Positions 34,651 through 44,896 of a stretch of DNA of 64,000 nt are shown one piece after another. Numbering within the stretch: the first letter of the stretch is position 1; each line of letters opens with the position of its first letter. Below the pieces are notes generated by a model that searched no databases, was not told the origin of the DNA, and saw only the letters and a list, made by a program, of their open reading frames with translations. Origin of the DNA: Heterobasidion occidentale (Eukaryota; Basidiomycota; Agaricomycetes; Russulales; Bondarzewiaceae); NCBI GenBank assembly GCA_039111635.1, contig JBCAQO010000005.1, forward strand, positions 992,001 to 1,056,000, in the 5' to 3' direction. Both the position numbers and the translations under genes were made by a program.

Positions 34651-36830
34651 AATGCCTTCCCTCTCCCTTCGGGCCTCCTCCCGCATCGTCGCCGACAGCT
34701 TTGTCCTCGCGATCCACACGGACCACGTTCTCGTCGTCGGCGAGCCTTCAGATACTGTCGTCGAAGTTGTTGGCGACTTTCCAGACACCGTCGACGTGCG
34801 AACAACGTCTGATCTCGTCCTCTCTGTGTCCGGCGCCGTACGCACGAATGCTGTCCCTGCACAGCAGATGCTCCACTCCGCTGTGACTCGCCACCTGCAC
34901 TCCTATCTCAAGGCTGTGCGCCCTTTTCTCTCTGCTCGCGCTCCACGCACGCCCAGGCGGCTGACCGGCTGTCTAGAATGCGGACCAACTGGGCCTGAAC
35001 GCTGTATCGGATGTGTACACCGATGACCCCGCTGGTGTCCCAAAGTGTCGGTCTCCCGTCCCCTCTATCCACCGTCTTCAGTTCATGGCCATATCTTTGA
35101 CGCCTTCTTAGTCACCCTCACTCCTTCGCGTTCCCTAGATCTTGGTCCCCCGCCACGCGTCACGCTTCTTGCTATCCACGTCTCGTACATCTGGAAGCCC
35201 TGCGCCCAATACAAGCCGTCTTGTAAGCCCCACTACCTTCGTTGACTTCACAACGCGTTACAACCTACTCTCAGACGGAGACTTGTTCTCCCCCCGACTG
35301 CTGTTGCCTTCCAGGCAGCGCTCGATGAGCGGCACAAAAGTTCGCGCGCATACATCTTGTCCGGTACGTTTCATCGAAGCCCTCCCTTGATGGTATCTTG
35401 AGATGCGACGAACACATACGCGAAACCCGCAAAGCTGCTATCCATTAATCTTTGGACCATGGCGCAAGGTACATTCTTTCGGCTGGCTCCGTCTGCACCG
35501 ATAATCCAGCGAACACGCCCGTTTCAGAAGCTCGATCTAGAATCCCATTTCTTCCCGCTCGTCTCGCGCTCGCTGCTCAACATAATCGCGCGCTCCAAAA
35601 TCATGCTTTCCGCAAGCAGTGCAAGGAAGTAGTCAAAGTCAGTTCTTCTCCCGCATCATTCTAGCGTGGTAAGCAACTTCGTGGCTCCCGATAGTGCATT
35701 CGCAAGCAGGTCAATTTAGCTCGAAGGGCGTCCTGTATCGCGCTTCACGGCTTGTCCTCTTCGATCAGGGAAGACGACTCATCCGACATGGACATACTCC
35801 GAGCGGAACAGAATTCCGATATAGAAGTTCTATGTGCAGCATGGGAACGTGTCTTCAGGGCCGGCATACGCCCGCCTATATTTAAGGTTGGTCTATCGGT
35901 TTGAGCGCATATATCTCTTCCGTTTGTATTCTGAATGTTAGGTTCAGGGTGTGAACACCCAATCAAGCGCGAAAGAGGTTGCGGAAGATGTGGATACTCT
36001 TGATTTCTCTTTAGCGGACGATAATATCCTTTCTGCCAATCTGCTCTGCCTTGGGATGACCTGGGACGACATTCCTACGATTGATCTTGCTACGCCGGAT
36101 GATCTGTTCTCTCTCGCAGAAATTGGCGAAGACGAAAGCGATGCTTGGTCTGGCGAAGAGGGATGGCCTATCACCTGCGAAACGGAAAACGATCTGCTGT
36201 CTCCAGACCAGCATCTCTTCGAGGACGATGATGAAGACGAGCATGTAGTTCTATATGAATTAGACTCTGACGAGGGCATCAACGAAGATGGAACAGCCTG
36301 GAGCCAAACATCCGTATGTGACTAATACGCATTCAGCTAGTTGCTTACTGTTCTTTCAATAGCATTTTAGAGATAATGACACCTCTACCGTTCATCACTA
36401 TGAGCTCCACCACGACTCTGGCAATGTGTGCGCCCCAGAACACAACGAAAACATATTTTCGGCCGTTCAATTGTCTTCTTCCAGCAGTCGTATTCAATCA
36501 CCTTGGTCATCTATCTCTGTACAACGCCCAAGCTCGTTATCTACTATCGCTAGCCACACACCCGCAGATGCTATGTTGCTCGACGGTGACTCCGATCATC
36601 GTTCCAGCGTCTCTTTCTTCTACCGTGAGAGTCCAGACGACCGAGATAGGGCTTCCGCAACGCCCATCGAACATGATCGACAACAGCAACAATCACTTCG
36701 ATCGACACAAGAATACCGCGTTTCACCTGACATGGACGGCTTCTACTTCTGCTCCCAAGAATATTCGTGCTCTGCGGAAGACGAAACTTGGGGATACGAA
36801 GACGATGAGGATCACCTGCAGGACTTCTGA
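34651..36830 (+). CDS. uncharacterised multi-exon protein with acidic C-terminal half
   Basis: Not recognised. A credible first exon starts MPSLSLRASSRIVADSFVLA at 34651 and continues to about 34914 (LHSAVTRHLHSYLKA). Several short exons follow that I could only partly order: NADQLGLNAVSDVYTDD near 34980, PTAVAFQAALDERHKSSRAY near 35300, FQKLDLESHFFPLVSRSLLN near 35520, and SSDMDILRAEQNSDIEVLCA near 35780 ending RPPIFK. From 35943 a clearer frame (GVNTQSSAKEVAEDVDTLDF) encodes a strongly acidic region (FEDDDEDEHVVLYELDSDEG), and the final exon from about 36365 to 36830 is Ser/Gln-rich and ends DEDHLQDF. No catalytic motif, signal peptide or membrane helix seen. Exon joins are tentative; more than one gene is possible. 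Confidence 0.45.
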
Positions 36831-37465
36831 CCAGCCTTGGGTCCAGGTGTAGAGGCGAGCTTTCGAATGAGCAGCATGAGGCGTTCTGGCCACGTTTTCC
36901 GACTGGGTGGGCTGGGTGCTGTCCAGATGCGCATTGTCACCGGGCCTGGTCATCTGACTCTTTCGTGCATTCTTTCCTGTCGAAGTGGTACTAGATCCTG
37001 TTGCAGTGCGGTCTACCTGTCTTGTCTTTCGATCCGGTGTATACAGATGAAAATGCTAGCAATGAAGACTAAGTGTTTTAGGGGACTGAGTCAGACTATG
37101 GGCGGTGCAGGGATGATGAGTGTGCTGCGCGCTGTAAGATAACATCCAGATTTTAGACTGCGGATGGGTCTATAGGCTATTTCGACGCTGACAGGATACT
37201 ATTACGTCAATGATGTGGGAATTCCCATGGTGATTGGATGTCCGACATACTCCGCTCGAAAGCAGAGTGCATTAGCATCAGCCACCGATGAGGAGTGGCT
37301 CTGACACAGGAACGGAAAGAAACCGACCATCACTGCAACATCTCATCCTCAGCGCCCCTCAACTCTCTCTCCTTTTCTCCTCCGCCTTTGCGCATCAGCA
37401 ATCTCCTTGCTCCTCCTCCCTCTTTGCCCGACAGAGAACGCAACTGCACGTAGCTATCTGCCATC
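36831..37465. other. intergenic, no gene seen
   Basis: Between the uncharacterised acidic protein and endosulfine. No recognisable motif on either strand; a CT-rich leader precedes the endosulfine ATG. Confidence 0.45.
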
Positions 37466-38158
37466 ATGATCCCGGCAAGGCTCAAGAAGATCGACATCAG
37501 CGTACGTTACGACACTTCCATTTCACCGCTGCGTTTTGGATGTCATGAGCGCCAGCACCTTTGCTGAGCATTCCCCAATCGCCTTGCGCAGCTGAGCAGA
37601 GGGACAGAGCTGACGATGGCGCCCTTCCATTATACAGAAGTTGACTGAGGAGGAGCAGAAGCTCTTCCGTCTGTATGGCAAACTTCCCACGCACAAGAAC
37701 GTCCTAACCAAGATGCAGAAGGTATATACTGCCTTCGACTCACATTATGATGTTGTTCCCCTTCCTCTGACCGTCTCCTCTTAACCATCCCTCTTCCCCT
37801 TGTCCAATTCATGTCCTCAGGATCGTAAGTATTTTGATTCGGGAGACTACGCTCTCTCCAAGGCCGGTGTGGCCCCGCAAAACGCCGTTGGTACGACTAT
37901 CCCTAACCCAGAGAAGTGCGTACCTCGTCCCTGCCTCGCTCCTCCCTCATGTTCCTGACAAATCTTTCCACCATCTCTCGCGACTCTCACCACTCGACTA
38001 TGATCACGATCACGATCACGTTTCAATCTTGCAGCATCCCTCACGCTTCATCGCCTCCCAATCACCAAGGCCTCTCTGTCTCACCCAACAACAACTCGTC
38101 CAGTCCAGTCAGAGAGAGCGCGCTAGCGCAGACTGAAGCCGCGGAGGCCGAGGAGTAG
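37466..38158 (+). CDS. IGO1: endosulfine (Igo1/ENSA), PP2A-B55 inhibitor
   Basis: Four exons, 37466-37501, 37638-37721, 37821-37915, 38035-38158; 112 residues. The endosulfine/ARPP19 core is complete: KLTEEEQKLFRLYGKLP, then the invariant KYFDSGDYALSKAG, where the Ser of FDSGDY is the Greatwall/Rim15 phosphorylation site, followed by NPENIPHASSP. By family, phospho-endosulfine inhibits PP2A-B55 to promote mitotic entry and, in yeast, quiescence and nutrient-stress mRNA stability. The C-terminal ~30 residues are Ser/Asn-rich then Glu/Ala-rich and poorly conserved. The first exon encodes only 12 residues (MIPARLKKIDIS). Confidence 0.92.
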
Positions 38159-39436
38159 TCGCGCGGCGCTCATCTCTTCACTCACTGTGACCCGTGGGGC
38201 GGTCCTCCGGCTAGGTATTTGCGCACCCTTTCTCCCACTGAGCTCGCATCGCATTGTTCTTTGTCGCTTCTCCTATCCATCTACCTATCTCCCTACCTAC
38301 CCATCGATTCATGTACATGGCCTCCTACCCACCACCACCCTCTGCGTACGTCCCCTGCACGCGCTCGTTGGTTCTCCAGGCTTCGAATATGATGTGCAGA
38401 TTTTTGGTATGTACGCACATGCGCTCGGTACGATCTTGCGTGCGGTGTTCGAGGCTGCTTTGTCAACGTACCTGCCGGTCGTCTTGTAACCTCCATCTTG
38501 TTCCCCGTTGTGATGCGCTCATCTGTACTACCATACCTATATTTTACTGTGCTCAGGGTCTGTACCTACATACGCACGATACGCATATATGCAGCGACGA
38601 AACGCATCCACGACCGTTATAGCTCCTGTACTCCACGAGTCCACAGCCCCTGTGCGGGTCGAGCTTGCTAGCTCGTCAGACGGCGCCTCTCTGCAAGTCC
38701 TCTACATACGACTAATACTTGCTTTTTGGGTCGGTCTCTATGACATGACACCGTCGGGTGTCTTGCTTGTATGTCATGGATTACTGACTGCTGGTTTAGA
38801 ATGTCGTTAGCGCCGCTGAGTTTTAAATTCATGACGTTCTGCAGACCGAGGCAGACCGAGGCTGGTTGGCACAAACTCCCTACCAGTGAGTGTGTTACGC
38901 TCTCTAGTTCAACGTGGCCGTGCACAGATTGTGCACCGTGCGCTTTATGTGACCGCACTGCTATGCGCGCTTACTTTGATGCTCATAATAGCTCTGACAT
39001 CCGTGTAAGCCTCTATTCACACTACAGCCGGACCGTATCCAACAATCCACCTTGAGCAGTTGAGCATACGTTTTTGCAATGTGTTTCAATACATGTACCT
39101 TTGCTCGGAACTATGCGCAAGATCCGGAGGGATCGAGGAACTAGGGTACGTAGGCACCATCATTGGCCTGGTAAGATGCTCTCAGGCCTTTTCAGGCGTG
39201 CCGCGTGAGCCCGTTTGCCGTTAGTGTAGAGTGTTCTTGACAGTCGGTGATTTGTACAGCCTTCCGGATCCTACAAAGCGCGCGATGACTTGTGTTTCAG
39301 CTGTGTTTTCTGCGAGTATAAAGCCTAGTGAGCCACGGGCGTCAATGTTCACTGACATCCTCTATACGAGCTTTGTTCAATTAGAGGCCTGAGTCACATA
39401 TCATCAGACACATCATTCTCCTTGTCTTTGCCACCA
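38159..39436. other. intergenic, no gene seen
   Basis: About 1.3 kb with only short open frames. A doubled gcagaccgag unit lies near 38842-38862. A TATAAA at about 39317 could serve the next gene but is ~115 bp from its ATG. Confidence 0.45.
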
Positions 39437-39871
39437 ATGTTCTCGCCAGCTTCACTCTTTCTTATGCTCGCTGTCGCTGGCGCAGCAGTCCATGCGTCTC
39501 CGGCGACCAGTTGCCCTTCGGAGCGACCGAACCATCTCTGCTGCCGCTCGCTTGGACCGTTCAGCGACAATGAATACGTCTGGGAAAATATTTGTGGCAT
39601 CACGGGCGTCGACGCCAACGTATCCACCGCGGCCGGATGCAGTCCCGTCGCATCTTGGTAGGCCACACTGTAAATACCCACGTCTAAGATTTTTGACATC
39701 ATTGCGCTGTAAAGTCTCTCAGGTGTCATCGCGACCTGTTGTCAGACAGTCATCGGTGCGTATCGCCCATCGCATGCTCTCATTTTATTAATTATTTGCA
39801 CGATAGGTTGTGCTGAGGGCGGAGGGGTTGATGGTCCTATCGGTCTTGACTGTGTGGAGGTAGAGAACTGA
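39437..39871 (+). CDS. small secreted cysteine-rich protein, hydrophobin-like
   Basis: Three exons, 39437-39657, 39715-39755, 39807-39871; 108 residues. Signal peptide MFSPASLFLMLAVAGAAVHA, then CPSERPNHLCCRSLGPF, a long loop, ENICGITGVDANV, GCSPVASCLSGVIATCCQTV and a final DCV. Ten cysteines include two CC pairs, reminiscent of hydrophobins (C-CC-C-C-CC-C), but two additional single cysteines and the spacing do not fit class I or II. I therefore call it hydrophobin-like, not a hydrophobin. Likely extracellular, perhaps surface-active or an effector-type protein; function not shown by sequence. The acceptor at 39714 is preferred to a downstream CAG because only it preserves the Cys-rich frame. 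Convergent with POL12, ends 146 bp apart. Confidence 0.75.
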
Positions 39872-40016
39872 CGAAGCCGCCTGTATTTTGTATCATGTGG
39901 AGTGGCAAGGTTCTTGGGCGACACGCATGCTGCGCCCGACCTATTCAATACATTGAAATTTGGATTAATACACGGACTGTTCAGAGATACAAACAACGTG
40001 ACAGAGTTGCAACTGT

Positions 40017-42281
40017 TCATGGCTCTGGCATCCTCCCGACATCTACTTTGATTCTCGATTTCGTGGGGCCATCACCGTGACCGCTATACGACAGGCTTGC
40101 GAAGATTGACTTGGTTAGGAACGATGGGTTAATCGCTACGGTATCGTCGACGATCTAGAAGAGTACTTTGAGCCGCATGGCAAGCGGGTTCGGAGTGGCT
40201 GATATCACCTTGGAGAAGTGTTTGAGTCGGCTTGGAACTATCAATACATCAGGTGCATAGCCCATTGTCTCTTGGGGGCATAGATCAAGACCGTCGGAAT
40301 GAGAGACGTCCAGATTGACTTCGTGCGAGAGGTCAAGAGGAACAGGGAATATTGGATAGAAGCTGCATTATCCTTGTGATCAGATACCGTATCATGGAGT
40401 GACTGAGAGCGACAAAATTACCTTCGCTGCTGCAGCAAGTGTCGACATGTGTTTGTCATCGTATCAGTCACTGCATCGCCTGTGCTGGGAGCTATTGGAT
40501 CGATTTCCTCCACATATTTGACAAGCTCTTCTTTTCGAAGATGAAACAAGACATCAATGCTGCTAACTGCCAAGTTAACGCCGTTCAAAGAAAATTGGCA
40601 AGGATTCGAGAGCAGCTTGACACGCTGTGAACAGTTCGATAGCCCTAAGTGATCAGTGATTGACGTTGTATATGAGCCAAGGCCGGCCTTACAGGGTCTC
40701 CAGAGAAACCTGTTTCTAATCTGCCTTGCGGAAATGCAATGTGTTCGCTGATGGCGTCTCGTGTACTAGGGACAACGAGTATAAGACTGTCAGGAGAGAT
40801 TTCCAAGAAATCGCGTAGGTTTTCGGTGAAGTTGGCAAAGAGCATCTCAGAGGGACTCTCGTCGATGTCGCCAGATTTGAGTTTGGGGTGATTTGAATCA
40901 ACGAAGGGCCCGACCTATAGTTGGAAATTGGGGTTTCAACGGGACTTTATCAGAAAATGAACATACAAGGAGAACGACGGCAGGTTTTTGCGACTTCAAG
41001 GTCTTCAGCAAGGATTTCCATGGCTTGTAGAGCAGATCAGCGTCAGGCGAGAAAGGCCCACTAGCAATAACCATGGAAAACGATGTGTCGGTAACCTCTG
41101 GTTTTATGTTATCTGGGTTTGTATGTGAGGGCTTGAGCGGAGGTAGCTGTGTATATTCAAAATTGGTTTTAGAGTACCGTGAAAGCAACTGGGACGAACC
41201 GTAAGGATTTCACTGGCTGAAAACCAGCCTGCACCTCCATTCTTCCCCTTCAGAGCGACAATGGCCCCCGGGAAAAGCCCGACACTCCCTAGCCCCTTGA
41301 CACTAGCGCGCAGCTTGACATTAGAGTCAAATTTGAGTGGTACTCGGGCCCCAGAACCCATCATGCGAGAAGATTCCAAGCAAAGACTGGCTTCATTCAG
41401 CTTCACTGAACCAGATGAAGACGACTCTGCGTCAAGAGTGATCCGGCCGATGACAACCACATCTTCCTGCAAAAGAAGAGATGTATTCAACTGTCGCGGG
41501 TTAAATGAAGCCAATGACATACATCTGTCGACGAGGAAGGGTCTCCCAAATCGGAGATCCCATAATGCTCCCTGACAAGTGCACCAAACTCGTCGATGCG
41601 CTCGTCCAGAGCTGCGGAGGTCTTCAATACATACCGTGTCTCTTTAAAGATAAGAAACGCAACTTACCATCACTGCGTTCTGACGTTTTCTCATACATAT
41701 ATCTGTCTATACATTGCCGGGATCAGCATCATTTCATCAAAATATGTCGCTACGCACATGAGCGCATGCCCTTCGATTCCTCATCTCCAAAGGAGCGAAA
41801 AGCGACCTTACTTGGTCCCGCCATTCGGTTTCCGTTCGACGATGTCGATGCGAAAGCATCCCCAAGCACTAGTTTCACCATACCGACTTCGGGGAACCTC
41901 GAAGATCGCCCGGCGAGCCCTGAAAGCCCAAGGCCTCGGCCTCGAGACATTCGCGCATTCAGCTCAGCTCTCTTCTGGTTGGCCTTGATCTTGTTGAGTT
42001 CGCTTTGGAGAAGATCTCTGATGGCACTAGCCGTGCCCTTGTTTATGATTCGGGCACCTGCAGTGGAGCTGGATATAACCAGCGACTCCCATTTGAAGTA
42101 CAGGTCCAAAGGCGCCACGTTATATGTCTTGCAGAGACTGTGACCTGTGAAAATGCGTCAGAACGCGCTATGCCGCACGAGTTTTGTCCAACATACACTG
42201 GTTGATAAAGGCGTCATCAGATCCTGGTGTCGTGCTGAACGCGGAGATCAACTCTTCTTCAATGCGTGATGATTCGGTCAT
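40017..42281 (-). CDS. POL12: DNA polymerase alpha B-subunit
   Basis: Ten exons, 42281-42199, 42138-41758, 41706-41678, 41641-41523, 41466-41200, 41146-40967, 40914-40693, 40624-40422, 40362-40209, 40154-40017; 591 residues, in frame. Identified by the conserved core: EDVVVIGRI opening the OB-like domain, FSMVIASGPF, PAVVLLVGPFVDSNHPKL, LILVVPSTRD, then NPCQFSLNGVNLAVSSIDVL, RHLLQQRSFYPIFP, GYAPDVLIVPSRLKHF and VAINPSFLTK. By family it is the non-catalytic B-subunit of the polymerase alpha-primase complex; its calcineurin-like fold is catalytically dead. It scaffolds the catalytic subunit and is regulated by CDK. Start chosen as first ATG (MTESSRIEEELISAF) upstream of the conserved N-terminal DAFINHLCKTYNVAP helix. 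Exon 3 is only 29 nt. Confidence 0.93.
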
Positions 42282-42633
42282 CGGAGGCTTGTTCGAAAGG
42301 GTATTTTGGGGGGCTTCAAGCTTCACGCACAAGCTGAAGCTGAAGAGTCGGATATGTTGGTGGAGACAGGTTGGCTGGTCACGGGTTTGGCACGTGCGAC
42401 GCGTTTGAGGCGCGTTTGGTTCTTTCAACCCTCTGCCAACGAGATTTCGACCTCTCTTAACAGCCATCTGCCTCATACTGAATCTGTGGGATTCTATACC
42501 ATCTTTTGTAGTGGACGAATACCTCGAAGTCCAGAAACTAATCTTCACCACAGACTCTCCCAACACGCGGTACGGAATACTGCCCGTAAGACTATTCTCG
42601 GTACTCAGTCGCCATGGGAAAGCACGGTACGAT
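42282..42633. promoter_or_regulatory. divergent region between POL12 and the SUV39-type gene
   Basis: POL12 and the H3K9 methyltransferase gene are head to head. Open frames exist on both strands here (for example a plus-strand VVDEYLEVQKLIF), so part of it may be N-terminal coding sequence of the methyltransferase that I could not attach. Confidence 0.35.
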
Positions 42634-44719
42634 ATGTTCGTTGAGATTGAAGTATTGAGGTCTCAATGCCTCAAAAGAAATTGACGAAGAGTCCACGTCG
42701 CCAGCTGAACAGTGGTCTGACGAAGGAAACGATGACGGATGGCCCGTTGAAGGCATTGTAGGAGAAGAAGTCAACATTTACATGGCTACCCGGTAACGGC
42801 CTCTTCGTCTCTCTATTCTGCTCAGAGCTAATGATGCATGTTTACAAGATACGAGGTTTGTGCCGTCATCAGTATCTGATCGTCTCCTTTTGAGCGTAGA
42901 GTGTATAGGTCCGCTGGTCCGGTTGGCAGCGGAAAGACGAAACCAACACAACCTGGCAGAGGCACATTTCCGACCTCCCACATCTTGTTCCTCGTTGGAA
43001 AGAGACTATGGCTGACCATCGGCATTCCCTTGCTAGAGATGATCAGACAATTCGCCTCAAGGGTCGATCACTTTACCCAGCGCACGATATGGTAAATACC
43101 GAGCTTGGCGAGGGACGCAAGCAGAAGGCAGCAAAAGCACGCCAGTCTACTGTAAACCCATACGCAAACTGGGATACCTTGGAAGCCCCTCGCGAAGCTG
43201 TACACAGGCAAAGGGAGAGTTTGGTGAGATCGACGCGAGGCCCATTCGACCACTGCCCCGGAGATCGCGCGCTTCGACGCAAACACCTACGATATCTTCT
43301 CAATCGACTCGGGATGCATCATTCCAGAGCCCTGTCCCGCAGCCGAGCAAAATAGAAGCTCTTCAGCAAAAATGGAATAAGGTCATTCACAAAGCTGGCG
43401 CGGCATCGATACAGATCATCAACGAGATCGATGAGGATGGGAACGAAGACGGCATTGCCGACCTGCCTGATGACTTTCAGTACATCGAAAGCGGTTACGA
43501 GTAGTATGTCCTTCCGTTCTAGGCACTTTGTGTTACTGATCTCGAGTAAACATAGTCCCCACAACATCGAAGAGCCGGACCCAGCGATGCTCGTCGGTTG
43601 CCAATGTAGTCCAATCTGCGAGCATGCTTTTTACTGTGACTGCCAGAAGATCGCAGGCACAGCTTCAGGGAGTCAAGATCCTCGAACGAGATTTTTTTAC
43701 ACGCCCTCGGTAACACGTTTTTCTTCTGAGTCTGCTTTTCAGTCCGCTGAAGGAACAGGCTTGTTTACGAACAGAAATTGGTCACTTCAGACCTTCCTCG
43801 CGGGATCGAAATCATAGAATGTAATCAGGTATGCTCTCTCAAAATTTTTCTCTGCGATTCTGTGTTCACTGGTTGGATGATAGAACTGTTCTTGTAGTAG
43901 CACATGCCGGAATCGTGTGGCACAAGTCCCGAGGGATATTCCCCTCCAGATTTTCAAAACGCCAACACATGGGTGGGGCGTTCGAGCACCAGTTGACATT
44001 CCTAAAGGAAAAGTCCTGGGTATTACACAGGGTATGTGCTGATTAACGATTAACTCCTTGTGGCCAGACACTTATAATAATTATCTGTGTAGTGAACTCA
44101 TGTCAGTGCAAGGTTTCATCGTAAATTCCTTTGAGATCTCATGCGGCGATAAGTAGGCACCGCAAAGAGGCTGAAGCACTCGACGGTATAGAGGCAAGCT
44201 ATATCTTTGACCTTGACGGGCGCGAGGACAGGGATCACAATGGAGACGATGCGGATATGTTTTCGGTGGGAGCATACCATAGAGGTCAGTTAGTCACTGC
44301 AAGTTGTTCATCCGCTTGATGCTCTACTTCTAGGGAACTGGACACGGTTTGTTAAGTAAATATGATTCTTTCGCTACTTCCAACTCTGGCTGATCAAGTT
44401 TCACTGAAGTCATTCTTGCGAGCCGAACATGCGTATCTATTGCGTGGTGTTCGACACTGTCCCAGAGGTCTGTTTAGAACCATTCTATCAGTTCAAGTAT
44501 CAGTGACGATACAACTTGCATCCAGATGAACAGGCCATACCACGCATTTTATGCACTCGAAGGTATTCCAGCATTCACTGAGTTGACAATAGACTACAAT
44601 CCACGCTACTCAGAATCAAAGAACAAAGGAAAGGTTAGTCCCTTAGAAGATTTGCTCGGGGTGCGATCCAATGTTTGTGTGGAGAGGACAGCTGTAGGGG
44701 ATTGGTTTTTTCTGAATGA
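42634..44719 (+). CDS. CLR4: histone H3K9 methyltransferase, SUV39/Clr4 type
   Basis: Multi-exon, N-terminus unresolved. Order: chromodomain ([33 protein letters not shown]) split by two introns; a basic linker; pre-SET ([40 protein letters not shown]); SET ([28 protein letters not shown], the [20 protein letters not shown] motif, [12 protein letters not shown]); post-[14 protein letters not shown] ending at 44719. Catalytic NHSC and DYNP are present, so it should methylate H3K9 to set heterochromatin. Frame breaks: between HRQRES and [11 protein letters not shown] (about 43222) and before [12 protein letters not shown] (about 43765), each restored by one base. The joins at ELI and at the post-SET exon also do not phase cleanly. 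With these allowances every functional motif is intact. Confidence 0.85.
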
Positions 44720-44896
44720 TATTTAAGTATCCAGATGCGATTCGCACACAGGACCGATAAATGCACGATCAACTGATGTAAGGGAGAAGGGAGCTTCCTC
44801 CTTGAGATAAGATAAGCACGTGCGCTGACGTACATCGTCTGCTGTCAGTGTGATCGAACTAGTCTTGCTATACCTCCTCTACACTCGAATCTCGCT

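Noticed and set aside
42666..42764. Alternative start [12 protein letters not shown] for the H3K9 methyltransferase
   Set aside because: This frame is not the chromodomain frame and ends after about 32 codons.
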